Shown here in pieces: positions 15,887 to 25,818 of a stretch of DNA of 55,553 bases. The stretch is taken from the NCBI GenBank assembly GCA_031179165.1, contig JAPSIC010000006.1, positions 1-55,553 on the forward strand. Reading direction: 5' to 3'. The stretch is from Brevibacterium sp. Lineage in GTDB: Bacteria; Actinomycetota; Actinomycetes; Actinomycetales; Brevibacteriaceae. The notes below the pieces were generated by a model. That model worked only from the letters and a program-made list of their open reading frames with translations, searched no databases and was not told the DNA's origin. The position numbers and the translations under genes are program-made. The first letter of the stretch is position 1; each line of letters starts with the position of its first letter.

Positions 15887-17422
15887 TCAGGCGACGAAGC
15901 TTGCCGCCGTCGATCCCGCCTGCGCGGGAACCGCCTCGGCGATCGCCTCGAACATCGCCAGGGTGCCGTGCTGGGCGGCCAGTCTCACCGGCTCGGGGTC
16001 GCTGGAGAACTTGACCCCCACGGTCCGTGTGGCCCGGTCGATGTAGAGCATCTGCCCATGGATGCCGATGCCGACGACGACGTCGCGGCCGGCGGTGGGC
16101 ACCCAGAACTGACTGCGGTACATTCCGCCGGGATAGGACGGACCCGACGCGGACTGGGCGAACGCCTCGGCGGAGTCGGGTCCTCCGGCGAAGATGTCGT
16201 CGATCCACGCCTGGCTCAGGACGCGCCGCCCCTCGGCGGTGACTCCTCCGCGGGCGATCATCTCACCGAATCGGGCGAGGTCACGCAGGGTGGTGCTGAT
16301 GGCTCCGTCGACGATCGAGCCGCCCCAGTGGTCCTGGCAGACCTGTGCGGAATGGGCGGCGCCGATCTTCGACCACACGTATTCGCTGGCCACGACCGCG
16401 AAGGGTCGATTCGTCACTGCTTCGCAGATCCATCCGAGCACATCGGTCTCGCAGCTGCGGTAGAGGAATGGCCCGCCGTGGTCGCGCTCGCGCGTGAGGC
16501 CGGTGAGGTACTCCTTGATCCCGTTCGCCGCGGCGGGAGTGCGCGGCACCATGTCGACGGCTTCGAACAGCGCCCGGATCTCGGATCCCTCGACGAGGTA
16601 CTCCTCGGAGAACCTGACTCCCGACCGCATGTCGAGGACGTCGCGGACGGTGGCTCCGGCGTAGCCGCTCTCGGACAGCATCGGCAGGTAGGTGGTGACG
16701 AGTTCGTCGGGACAGATCAGCCCGGCATCGGTGAGGCTGCCGACGACCGTGGAGACGACGGATTTGCTCACGGAGAACAGCATATGGCGGCGTGCCGGCT
16801 TCATCGGCCAGGCGTACTCCTCGGCCAGGGCGACGCCGTCGCGGGTGACGAGCCACGCGTCCGTGTAGGTGTCACTCAGCACGTCGCCGACGGTCGTCCA
16901 GGTCTCATCGATCGCCGGCCACTTCTCGCGGTCGAGGCCGAGTGCGCGGAAGTCGTTGTCCTCGGTGATGAAGGAGCGGACCGGTCCGATCCCCCGCGGG
17001 ATCCCGCCGGTGGGGAACAGTTCCTCGATCCGCGTGAGTGAGAAGGCGAAGTACTCCGGCCACTTCCAGGAGTTGAGGTCGATGCGTTCGAGCACCTGCT
17101 CCGAGGGGTCGACGATCGCGTCCTCGCTCGCCGAGGTGAGGGTCCCGATCTCCGGCAGCGGCAGCTGCGAGGATGCTCCGTCCCCACTCGGGCCCGCTGG
17201 GGCCGCGGGTTCGCCGAGCCGCTCAGACCTCACGGTCGCTGGGGACTCATCGTTCGTCGCATCGACGAGGTCGGAGACCTTCGGTCGTGCCGGTTTCGCG
17301 ATAGTGGATTCCATGGTGTCGTAGGTGCCCTTGATGCCTTTCGTATTGCCCGACAGGGCTCCGAGTCGACGCATCGAGGGGCTGCCGGCCAAGTCACGCA
17401 GGAATTTCCTCACGTCTGCCAT
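15887..17422 (-). CDS. Serine hydrolase of the beta-lactamase/6-aminohexanoate-dimer hydrolase family
   Basis: 511 aa from the ATG at 17422 (MADVRKFLRD). About 130 residues of low-conservation N-terminus, rich in Ser/Pro/Ala, precede the PF00144 domain. SVSKS (from MLFSVSKSVVSTVVGSL, about residue 225) is the SxxK nucleophile motif; YRSCETDVLGWI fits the second motif, with the tyrosine of YxN/S. The fold and the SVSKSVVS sequence recall NylB-type carboxylesterase/amide hydrolases more than antibiotic-degrading enzymes. No signal peptide is apparent, so it is probably cytosolic. Substrate unknown. Confidence 0.82.
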   Translation of the reverse strand: MADVRKFLRDLAGSPSMRRLGALSGNTKGIKGTYDTMESTIAKPARPKVSDLVDATNDESPATVRSERLGEPAAPAGPSGDGASSQLPLPEIGTLTSASEDAIVDPSEQVLERIDLNSWKWPEYFAFSLTRIEELFPTGGIPRGIGPVRSFITEDNDFRALGLDREKWPAIDETWTTVGDVLSDTYTDAWLVTRDGVALAEEYAWPMKPARRHMLFSVSKSVVSTVVGSLTDAGLICPDELVTTYLPMLSESGYAGATVRDVLDMRSGVRFSEEYLVEGSEIRALFEAVDMVPRTPAAANGIKEYLTGLTRERDHGGPFLYRSCETDVLGWICEAVTNRPFAVVASEYVWSKIGAAHSAQVCQDHWGGSIVDGAISTTLRDLARFGEMIARGGVTAEGRRVLSQAWIDDIFAGGPDSAEAFAQSASGPSYPGGMYRSQFWVPTAGRDVVVGIGIHGQMLYIDRATRTVGVKFSSDPEPVRLAAQHGTLAMFEAIAEAVPAQAGSTAASFVA

Positions 17423-17564
17423 GCTCCACCTCCGAAGGACTCGATCAAAGGACGAGCCTACCCTGCGGAGGTGAACTCGGACAGCCGGAATCCGCTGTTC
17501 CAGGCGCAATCCCGCGGGGCAGGCTCTCCCTGCAACCGCCCCCACCTGGCGCGGAGCAGAGCGC

Positions 17565-17590
17565 GGTTACCCAACAGTTATTTGGGTTAC
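17565..17590. promoter_or_regulatory. GGTTAC repeat/dyad upstream of the serine hydrolase
   Basis: GGTTAC occurs at 17565-17570 and 17585-17590, and between them ACCCAA (17569-17574) and TTGGGT (17582-17587) form an inverted repeat. It lies 143 bp upstream of the hydrolase start in a 233-bp intergenic region otherwise without features. GTTAC-type direct repeats resemble MtrA sites, but two hexamers are weak evidence. Confidence 0.25.
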
Positions 17591-17655
17591 ATCGGCCGAA
17601 TGACGGAGGCGCACTGACCACTGCGGCCGGCAGCCGCCTCGGCGATCGGTCTCGC

Positions 17656-18303
17656 TCACTTCCGATTCCATAGCTGATGAGTGAGACCGCCCTCGGTACC
17701 GACCGTCTCGATAGTGAAGCGGTCCTCGACACCCTCCAAGCCGTCCAGCAGCCGCACTCCGGCGCCCAACACGACGGGCACGATCACCAGGTGGAGGAAG
17801 TCGATGAGATCGGCTTCGAGGAACTGCCGCACCGTCGTCGGACCTCCACCGATCCTCACATCAAGGCCGCTCGCGGCTTCCCCGGCTTGCCGCAGTGCCT
17901 CCTCGGGGGTCGCGTCGACGAAGTGGAAGCTCGTTCCGTTCTCGAATTCGACCGTTTCACGGGGGTGGTGGGTGAGGACGAAGACCGGGGTGCGAAACGG
18001 AGGTTCGTCACCCCACCAGCCCTGCCATCCGTCGTCGGGCCATTGCCCGGTCTGGGGGCCGAACTTCCGTCGCCCCATGATCTCGGCCCCGATCCCCTGC
18101 CCCCACATGCTCGTCAGCGCCCGATCCACCGTGATCGGAGCGTCGGCGTTGTGCACCCCGTCGATGACTCGCCCGTCGAATCGGCTGAAGAGAAGTCCGG
18201 CTCCTCCGATCGGCTGGTCGAATGTCACCCGGTCTCCGGCGGCGAAACCGTCGAGTGAGACAAGCATGTTGTGCACGCGCGCCCGCGGTCTGGCTGCCGA
18301 CAT
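17656..18303 (-). CDS. Dihydrofolate-reductase-like family protein (RibD C-terminal domain)
   Basis: 215 aa from the ATG at 18303 (MSAARPRARVHNMLVSLDGF). The RibD_C/DHFR fold is marked by NMLVSLDGFAAG at the start, EIMGRRKFGP in the middle and IGGGPTTVRQFLEADLIDFLHLVIVPVVLGAGVRLLDG near the end. Such proteins reduce small substrates with NADPH; most are uncharacterised and true folate activity is unlikely. It is divergent from an HxlR regulator gene across 60 bp, a common pairing that implies regulation by that protein, perhaps by electrophile or oxidant stress. Confidence 0.85.
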   Translation of the reverse strand: MSAARPRARVHNMLVSLDGFAAGDRVTFDQPIGGAGLLFSRFDGRVIDGVHNADAPITVDRALTSMWGQGIGAEIMGRRKFGPQTGQWPDDGWQGWWGDEPPFRTPVFVLTHHPRETVEFENGTSFHFVDATPEEALRQAGEAASGLDVRIGGGPTTVRQFLEADLIDFLHLVIVPVVLGAGVRLLDGLEGVEDRFTIETVGTEGGLTHQLWNRK

Positions 18304-18323
18304 CGTCTTCTCCCTTGAAGCAG

Positions 18324-18336
18324 TTGTATAATGCAA
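18324..18336. promoter_or_regulatory. Shared promoter/operator of the DHFR-like and hxlR-type genes
   Basis: TTGTATAATGCAA is an imperfect dyad (TTGTAT/ATGCAA around A) containing TATAAT (18327-18332), a likely -10 element for the rightward regulator gene. It sits between two divergent starts (18303 and 18364), where an HxlR dimer could block both promoters. Confidence 0.45.
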
Positions 18337-18363
18337 TCACCAAGCTAGGCGGGAGGTGCTTCA

Positions 18364-18864
18364 GTGTCAAGGAGATCGGGTGAGCCACGGTCGGGATGTG
18401 CGATCAACGCAGCCGTCGAGGCTCTGGGCGATCACTGGTCGCTCCTGGTCCTGCGCGACATCATCTTCGGCGACCACCGCTACTTCCGGGAGCTGCTCAA
18501 CGGGTCGATCGAGGGGATCGCCTCGAACATCCTCAGCGACCGGCTCAAGCGATTCGTCGACGCGGGGATCCTGACGAAGGAACAGGCCGGACGTGGACAG
18601 AAGGCGCGCTACAGTCTCACGGAGGCAGGAATCCAGACCCTCCCGATCCTCTTCGCACTCGGCAACTGGGGACTGGACTGGAGGGACGGCACCCCCGAGC
18701 TGCGGGTGAGGCAGGAGCTCATGCGGCAGGAGGGGCCGCAATTCGTCGACGAACTCATGGACGAGCTCCGGGTCCGTCATCTGGGTGCCCCCGCTCCCAA
18801 GCGATCAGGACCCGGGCCCCTCGAACGGCTGGAAGCCGCTTACGCGCAGGCGATGGGCGGCTGA
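18364..18864 (+). CDS. HxlR-family transcriptional regulator
   Basis: 166 aa from a GTG preceded by GGGAGG. The winged helix covers about 10-105: CAINAAVEALGDHWSLLVLRDI, the recognition region FRELLNGSIEGIASNILSDRLKRFVDAGIL, and the wing GRGQKARYSLTEAG. A single Cys (C12) at the HxlR sensor position could be redox-active. The C-terminal 60 residues are less conserved. Divergent from the DHFR-like gene, its probable target. It ends 2 bp from the convergent nicotinamidase gene. Confidence 0.9.
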   Translation: MSRRSGEPRSGCAINAAVEALGDHWSLLVLRDIIFGDHRYFRELLNGSIEGIASNILSDRLKRFVDAGILTKEQAGRGQKARYSLTEAGIQTLPILFALGNWGLDWRDGTPELRVRQELMRQEGPQFVDELMDELRVRHLGAPAPKRSGPGPLERLEAAYAQAMGG

Positions 18865-18866
18865 TC

Positions 18867-19433
18867 TCAGGCGATCTCCGCACCTGCGGACTTCATCTCC
18901 TCGAGCGCCCTCGCACTCGAGTCGACCCCGACGCCTGCGACCAGGTCGTGCAGCACACGCACCGACTTTCCCGCGGCGAGCGCGTCGAGGACGGAGGCGC
19001 GAACGCAATGGTCGGTGGCGATGCCGACGACGTCCACCTCGGCGACACCGAGGTCATCGAGAAGCTCGCCGAGCCGCTGCCCGGTGTCGGTGGTGCCTTC
19101 GAACGCGGAGTAGGCGGGCGTCCCCTGACCCTTGCGGACGTGGTGGGTCACCGCCTCGGTGCTGAGGAGGTGATCGTACTCGGCACCCTCGGTGCCGGCG
19201 ACGCAGTGGGGCGGCCAGGTGTCGACGAAGTCGGGGGCGTCGCTGAAGTGGCCGCCGTTGTCATTGTCGGCGTCATGCCAGTCCCGGGAGGCGATGACGG
19301 CGTCGTACCCGTCGGCCTCGTCGGCGAGGAAGCGTGAGATCTCCACGGCGACGTTGTCGCCGCCGGCCACCGCCAGGGCTCCACCTTCGGTGAAGTCGTT
19401 CTGAACGTCCACGATGAGGAGTGCCTTCGCCAT
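18867..19433 (-). CDS. pncA: Nicotinamidase
   Basis: 188 aa, isochorismatase fold. It hydrolyses nicotinamide to nicotinate for NAD salvage. The catalytic triad is visible as D9 (LIVDVQNDF), K101 (HVRKGQG) and C143 (GIATDHCVRASV); SRDWHDADN at 49-57 provides metal ligands (D51, H53). Length is normal for PncA. Cytosolic, monocistronic. Confidence 0.92.
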   Translation of the reverse strand: MAKALLIVDVQNDFTEGGALAVAGGDNVAVEISRFLADEADGYDAVIASRDWHDADNDNGGHFSDAPDFVDTWPPHCVAGTEGAEYDHLLSTEAVTHHVRKGQGTPAYSAFEGTTDTGQRLGELLDDLGVAEVDVVGIATDHCVRASVLDALAAGKSVRVLHDLVAGVGVDSSARALEEMKSAGAEIA

Positions 19434-19490
19434 GTCTCGAGCATAGGCCGGATTCGAATCGATGTCATCGGCGATTCGGCCGCCGGCTCG

Positions 19491-19955
19491 TCACCTCTGC
19501 GTCGAGGCCTTCCTCGCCGCTTTCCGAGCCGCCTTCTTCGCGGCCCTCTTGCCCGCACCGGCCCCGGCGACGAGCAGCAGTCCGCCGAGGGCGGCGACGT
19601 TCTTCTGGAAATGGGTCTTGTGGGCGGCCGCGTTCTGCTCGTCCATCTCCCAGTAGGCGTGCCCGGCCAGGGTGGTCGGCACCAGCGAAGCGGCGAGCGC
19701 GAGGGCGGAGAGCCGTGGCTTGATTCCCAGCAGCAGCGTCGTCCCTGCTGCGAGCTGGAGCGCCCCGTTGGCACGCACCAGCAGTTCATCGTCCTCGGGC
19801 AGGATCGGCAGGTACTCGCGCATGGCGTCCAGGGTCTGCCCCGCCATAACGACCCGGCCGCCCGGCTGGGTCAGCGCCGCGTACCCGCCGGTGATGAAGA
19901 TCGGCGCGGTCAGCATCCGACCGGCGGACTGCAGCAACGATGAACCTAGAGCCAT
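19491..19955 (-). CDS. DoxX-family membrane protein
   Basis: 154 aa from the ATG at 19955, six bases after GGGGAG; an ATG two codons upstream is the alternative. Four membrane helices with the DoxX features TAPIFITGGYAALTQPGG near the start, LLVRANGALQLAAGTTLLLG in the middle and HWEMD-like AYWEMDEQNAA before helix 4. The tail is unusually basic (KRAAKKAARKAARKA). DoxX proteins associate with redox homeostasis in membranes; the exact role is unknown. Confidence 0.85.
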   Translation of the reverse strand: MALGSSLLQSAGRMLTAPIFITGGYAALTQPGGRVVMAGQTLDAMREYLPILPEDDELLVRANGALQLAAGTTLLLGIKPRLSALALAASLVPTTLAGHAYWEMDEQNAAAHKTHFQKNVAALGGLLLVAGAGAGKRAAKKAARKAARKASTQR

Positions 19956-20075
19956 GAGCATCTCCCCTTCGTGGAATCGTCCCGGTCCCTGCCGGGACCG
20001 GGCGTCGATGGGTATCGAGCCTAACGCATACGGATGTGCCGCTCAACGCACAAGCTCGCTGGTCACGCCCGCTGG

Positions 20076-21218
20076 TCACGCCCGCCGGCTCGGTCGGTTT
20101 CCGCTCCGCCCGGGAAGCCGCAGCGCGGGCTGCCCCAGCTCGGGCTGCCCCTGCTCGCGCTGCCCCAGCTCGCGCTGCCCCAGCTCGGGGCGACGACGGA
20201 ACTGACCCGTGAGGATCAGCGCGGCGATGATCACTGCTGAGACGATCCAGCCCGAGACGCCCAGGGCCGCGACCAGCGCCATATCCGGCTCGGGAGCCGA
20301 GGCGTCGACGAACAGTCCGAGCAGCATGGCCGACGAACCGTTGAGCGCGCCGTGGGCGAAGACCGCCGGCCAGACGGATCCGGAGCGCAGTCGCAGCCAT
20401 CCGAACAGGAGGGAGAGCATGATGCAGCCGCCGACCATGAGACCCAGTCCCGTGACGTCGGGGCGTCCGAAATTGTAGCCGAGCAGGATCAGCGGCGCGT
20501 GCCAGAGTCCCCAGATGAGACCGATGATCAGCAGTGCGGGCCAGACGCCGAGGGGGCGGAGGCTGGTCAGCAGCCATCCGCGCCAACCGACCTCCTCCCC
20601 GAAGGCGAAGGCTGCGGTGACGATCGAGTTGACGATGATGATCGCCGAATAGACGACGATGGCGGCGGGGACAGGCAGCGCTTCGAGGCCGGGCAGTGCG
20701 GACAGTTGCGCCTTGAAGCCGGACAGTCCCGCGAGGTCGATGTCGAGCCACCCGAAGACAGCCGACAGCAGGTAGGCGGCGGCGACCAGCAGGTAGGTGC
20801 CGATCATCGCCGCCACCGTCAGTCCGAGGACGCGACCGAGAGGCGTGAGGGGCCAGATCCCGAGATAGCGCGTGATCGACGGCGGAGGTTCGGCTGCCGG
20901 CGGCAGCCCTGGCCCCGCCGGCAGCGCGGCACGGCGGCGCTGGACGATGAGGGCTAGGACTGTCGCCAGGAGCGGGGTGAGCATGAGCGCCTGCCCGCAC
21001 AGCTGGACCATGACCAGATTCTCCAGCCCCTCGCCCGAGAGCCACAGCGGCAGGCAGACGAGCCATCCGAGACTCACGGCGGTGGCAACGAAGATGCCGA
21101 CTTCGAGCCACGGCACTCTGACCGGGACAGGGTTCAGGGGCCGCCCCTTCGAATCGAGACGGGCCGAAGGGCCGAGTGCAGGATCCGCCGGGTTCCCGGT
21201 GCCTGTGCCGTCCTCCAT
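20076..21218 (-). CDS. CPBP-family intramembrane metalloprotease
   Basis: 380 aa, about eight membrane helices. The three Abi/CPBP motifs are present: EEVGWRGWLLTSL (glutamates and arginine), WGLWHAPLILLGYNF (histidine) and VFAHGALNGSSAML (histidine/asparagine). These are type II CAAX-prenyl-endopeptidase relatives that in bacteria process membrane or peptide substrates; the substrate here is unknown. The C-terminus has four ELGQR-like repeats encoded by a 15-bp tandem repeat, beyond the conserved fold. Confidence 0.88.
   Translation of the reverse strand: MEDGTGTGNPADPALGPSARLDSKGRPLNPVPVRVPWLEVGIFVATAVSLGWLVCLPLWLSGEGLENLVMVQLCGQALMLTPLLATVLALIVQRRRAALPAGPGLPPAAEPPPSITRYLGIWPLTPLGRVLGLTVAAMIGTYLLVAAAYLLSAVFGWLDIDLAGLSGFKAQLSALPGLEALPVPAAIVVYSAIIIVNSIVTAAFAFGEEVGWRGWLLTSLRPLGVWPALLIIGLIWGLWHAPLILLGYNFGRPDVTGLGLMVGGCIMLSLLFGWLRLRSGSVWPAVFAHGALNGSSAMLLGLFVDASAPEPDMALVAALGVSGWIVSAVIIAALILTGQFRRRPELGQRELGQREQGQPELGQPALRLPGRSGNRPSRRA
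20126..20185. repeat. 15-bp tandem repeat at the 3' end of the CPBP protease gene
   Basis: Four 15-bp units (CGGGCTGCCCCAGCT, then variants with CGCG) start at 20126, 20141, 20156 and 20171 and encode pentapeptides of the form ELGQ(R/P) on the minus strand. Confidence 0.9.
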
Positions 21219-21355
21219 GTCTTCAACTTAGACGCCATCAACTCCGCCTGCCACCGCCAGAAGGTGGAGTTCGATTCCGCCGAGCGCCTGACCTGGCGTT
21301 CTGGGCTACCATGAGCAGATCAGAATCACCGTCGATTCCCAGACAGGCACCGCAC

Positions 21356-22852
21356 ATGACGCACAGCTCCCCCAGCCCCCATCTGTCCGATGACGACCAC
21401 CTGTCGGTCCTCGGCTACACCGACTCCTTCGACAGGTCGATGAGCCCGTGGGCGAACTTCGCCCTCGGATTCACCTACCTCTCCCCTCTCGTCGGGGTCT
21501 ACTCTCTGCTGGCCGTCGCCCTGTCGACCGGCGGGCCACCGTCGATGTGGTGGATCGTCATCGTCGCCTGCGGTCAGATGCTGGTGGCCCTCGTGTTCGG
21601 CGAGGTGGTGTCCCAGTTCCCCATCGCCGGTGGGATCTATCCGTGGGCGCGCAGGCTGTGGGACAGGCGGTATGCGTGGATGGCCGCCTGGGTCTACATC
21701 TGCGCCATGATCGTCACGATCACCGCCGTCGCCGAGTTCGGCGCCGGCTTCCTCGCCGGCCTCTTCGGCCTCGAGCTGACCCGGACCACGACACTCTTCC
21801 TGGCCCTGGGTCTCCTCGCGCTGGCCCTGGCCATCAACTTCAGCGGCACCAAGTGGCTGGCCCGGATCGCCCGCATCGGTCTCTTCGCCGAGCTCATCGG
21901 CGTCATCGGACTCGGGCTGTTCCTGCTCATCTTCGAGCGCAAGCACTCCTTCAGCGTCTTCTTCGACTCGATGGGCGTCGCCGGGGACGGCAGCTACCTC
22001 GGCGCGTTCATGGGAGCCGCTGTGGCCGGCCTGTTCCTGTTCTACGGCTTCGAGGCCTGCGGCGATGTGGCCGAGGAGGTCTCGAATCCTGCCCGCGGCA
22101 TTCCCCGCGCGATGATCATGACGATCGTCGTCGGCGCGGTGTCCGCCCTGTTCTCGTTCGCCGGCTACGTGCTGGCGGCACCGAATCTCGAGCAGATCGT
22201 GGCCGGCGAAGTCGCGGATCCGATCCCCGCGATCCTCGACGGCAGCCTCGGCCCGATCGGGGCGAAGATCTTCCTCCTCGTCGCCATCCTCGCCTTCATC
22301 TCCTGCGTGCTCAGCCTCCAGGCCGCGGCCTCCCGCCTGATCTTCAGCTTCGCCCGCGACGGCATGATGCCAGGTCACCGCTGGCTGTCCGCGGTCTCGG
22401 AGAGCACGAGGGTCCCCCGCAACGCGCTCATCGTCGCCTGCACGGCGCCGGCGCTCATCTGCCTCCTCATCTGGCTCAATGACGGCATCCTCGTCGCAGT
22501 CACCTCGTTCGCGATCCTCGGCATCTACCTCGCGTTCCAGATGGTCGTGCTCGCCGCACTGCGCCAGCGCCTGAGGGGATGGCGACCCGCGGGTCCCTGG
22601 TCACTGGGCGGTTGGGGAATCGTCGTCAACGTCGCGGCCCTGGCCTACGGCGTCTTCGCGATGATCCTCCTCGCCCGGCCTGGGGAGTCGGGGTCGTTCT
22701 TCACCGACTACGTCGTGCTCATCGGCCTCGTCACCGTCCTCGCCGTCGGGCTCATCTACCTCTTCGTCGCGCGCCCGGACCGGAAGTCGGATGCGCCCGA
22801 GGGGGATGCGATCGCCGTCGCCGAGGCGATCCGCAGCCACCGCCGCAGCTGA
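21356..22852 (+). CDS. APC-superfamily amino acid permease
   Basis: 498 aa from the ATG at 21356 (MTHSSPSPHL); an in-frame ATG at 21311 would add 15 residues and neither has a strong ribosome site. About 12 membrane helices. The family's helix-1 region reads SPWANFALGFTYLSPLVGVYSL, and FYGFEACGDVAEEVSNPARGIPRAM is the conserved helix 6-7 segment; SRLIFSFARDGMMPGHRW is the helix 8 loop motif. It resembles the amino acid/choline/GABA (ACT) branch. Substrate not predictable from context; divergent from the protease gene. Confidence 0.85.
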   Translation: MTHSSPSPHLSDDDHLSVLGYTDSFDRSMSPWANFALGFTYLSPLVGVYSLLAVALSTGGPPSMWWIVIVACGQMLVALVFGEVVSQFPIAGGIYPWARRLWDRRYAWMAAWVYICAMIVTITAVAEFGAGFLAGLFGLELTRTTTLFLALGLLALALAINFSGTKWLARIARIGLFAELIGVIGLGLFLLIFERKHSFSVFFDSMGVAGDGSYLGAFMGAAVAGLFLFYGFEACGDVAEEVSNPARGIPRAMIMTIVVGAVSALFSFAGYVLAAPNLEQIVAGEVADPIPAILDGSLGPIGAKIFLLVAILAFISCVLSLQAAASRLIFSFARDGMMPGHRWLSAVSESTRVPRNALIVACTAPALICLLIWLNDGILVAVTSFAILGIYLAFQMVVLAALRQRLRGWRPAGPWSLGGWGIVVNVAALAYGVFAMILLARPGESGSFFTDYVVLIGLVTVLAVGLIYLFVARPDRKSDAPEGDAIAVAEAIRSHRRS

Positions 22853-22919
22853 ATTCTGCTTCCGCCGTCCACGGGCGCCTCCGGCACCCGATGCACGCCG
22901 CACCGTCGCCTCGCGGGGA

Positions 22920-24432
<1,513 letters not shown>

Positions 24433-24444
24433 CATCCGGCCGAG

Positions 24445-24485
24445 AGGCCGCGAGCTGGGGCATTCCGCCCGGGTTCGCGGCCTTT
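24445..24485 (+). terminator. Terminator after argG
   Basis: AGGCCGCGA (24445-24453) and TCGCGGCCT (24475-24483) form a perfect 9-bp stem with a 21-base loop, followed by TT. The T tract is short. Confidence 0.55.
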
Positions 24486-24538
24486 CGCGTCCTCTGGGCG
24501 AGCAGGCACAACAGCCACATCGGTGAGAAGATCGACCC

Positions 24539-25327
24539 ATGGCCGACGTGAACGCCCTCGCCGAGGTGATCGACAGAGAGCTGCGCTCGCGCGGGAGCGC
24601 TGAGCGCGCGGTCAGGGATCGGGCCTACCTCAAGAGCGAACTCGACCACTACGGCGTCACCGTGCCGGAGACCCGCACCGTCGTCCGCAGCGCACTCCGC
24701 GGCGCGGATCTCGATCATGGCGACGTCATCGCACTCGCCGAAGCACTGTGGGCGCCGTCCGCGGCCGACGGTGGCGCAGGTGCGCAGTCCTCTGCCCATG
24801 ACGACACGGGCCCACGCACCCCGGCCGGGCCCGTGCATGAACGGCGCACGGCGGCGACGATGGTGCTCATCCAGTCGGCGGACCACCTCGGCGCCGGGGA
24901 TGCCGAACTCATCGAGCGCCTGCTCCGGGAGGCACGCACCTGGGCGCTCGTGGATCCGCTGGCCGCGGACCTCGCCGGTCCGCTGTCCGAACGCGACTGT
25001 GGTTTCGAACCGATCCTCGAGCGCTGGGCAGACGATGACGATTTCTGGATCCGGCGCTCGGCACTGCTGGCCCATCTCGTTGTGCTGCGGCAGGGTCGAG
25101 GCGACTTCGACCGCTTCTGCCGATTCGCTGACGCCATGCTCGAGGAGAAGGAGTTCTTCATCCGCAAGGCGATCGGCTGGGTGCTCCGGGACACCGGGCG
25201 CAGACGGCCGGACATCGTCTGTGACTGGCTGCTGCCCCGAGCCCATCGGGCATCAGGGGTGACGCTGCGGGAAGCGGTCAAGCATCTGTCGCCCGAACAG
25301 CGGGAGACGATCCTCGCCGCACGGTGA
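24539..25327 (+). CDS. AlkD-like DNA alkylation repair protein
   Basis: 262 aa. All-helical HEAT-like repeat protein of the DNA alkylation repair (PF08713) family. ERAVRDRAYLKSELDHYGV near the N-terminus, DDDFWIRRSALLAHLV (about 170-185) and KEFFIRKAIGWVLRDTGRRRPD (about 205-226) are characteristic, the tryptophan and arginine being family DNA-contact positions. These enzymes excise positively charged alkylated bases without base flipping. An Ala/Gly/His-rich insert (about residues 80-105) interrupts the fold after the third helix pair. Confidence 0.85.
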   Translation: MADVNALAEVIDRELRSRGSAERAVRDRAYLKSELDHYGVTVPETRTVVRSALRGADLDHGDVIALAEALWAPSAADGGAGAQSSAHDDTGPRTPAGPVHERRTAATMVLIQSADHLGAGDAELIERLLREARTWALVDPLAADLAGPLSERDCGFEPILERWADDDDFWIRRSALLAHLVVLRQGRGDFDRFCRFADAMLEEKEFFIRKAIGWVLRDTGRRRPDIVCDWLLPRAHRASGVTLREAVKHLSPEQRETILAAR

Positions 25328-25344
25328 GAGGACAGGGATGCGAA

Positions 25345-25381
25345 AAGCCCCTCACCAGCAGTTTCTGCCGATGAGGGGCTT
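25345..25381 (-). terminator. Terminator between the AlkD-like gene and tRNA-Arg
   Basis: AAGCCCCTCA (25345-25354) and TGAGGGGCTT (25372-25381) form a perfect 10-bp stem. On the minus strand, directly after the tRNA, it is followed by TTTT; it may also stop rightward transcription. Confidence 0.85.
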
Positions 25382-25388
25382 CATTCGG

Positions 25389-25461
25389 TGCGCCACGAGG
25401 GATTCGAACCCCCAACCTTCTGATCCGTAGTCAGATGCTCTATCCGTTGAGCTAGTGGCGC
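25389..25461 (-). tRNA. tRNA-Arg (anticodon ACG)
   Basis: 73 bases. The acceptor stem GCGCCAC pairs with GTGGCGC, with A as discriminator base. The anticodon loop CTACGGA is closed by CTGA/TCAG and reads ACG for arginine CGN codons after deamination of A34. The T arm carries GGTTCGAATCC. CCA is not encoded. Confidence 0.97.
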
Positions 25462-25818
25462 ATGTCGCCGAGCCGATCGCCCTGCAACTCGATCAACTAT
25501 ACACACCCGCTTCCGCCAAGCCCAAATTCCGGCGACGTGCGCTTCACCACACCCAGACCTCCGGGTACGTCAGCGGCGACCGATCCTCGGAAACTGGCGG
25601 ATCGCGACGGCAATCAGCGATTGAAAGGATGCGTCATCACCTTGCAAAAAGACGGCATGCCAGTGTCCTATTCACGTCACACCTTTGACTCTTGTGACCC
25701 AATGCACAGCTTACCGGGCCGAAAACGGCGGATCGGCGCGCCCCGCCCAGACCTACGGTGGAGATGTACCACCGCCCAGCAGCGGTAACCCCGTAACCGA
25801 TAGACCAGGAGACCACTC
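25462..25818. other. Intergenic region upstream of pckG
   Basis: 357 bp with no convincing gene. The middle (about 25500-25700) is less GC-rich and its small frames lack ribosome sites. Near pckG two elements stand out: the dyad CGGTGG-N7-CCACCG (25756-25774) and the direct repeat GTAACCCCGTAACC (25785-25798). Both lie where a regulator of gluconeogenesis could bind; the binder is unknown. Confidence 0.4.
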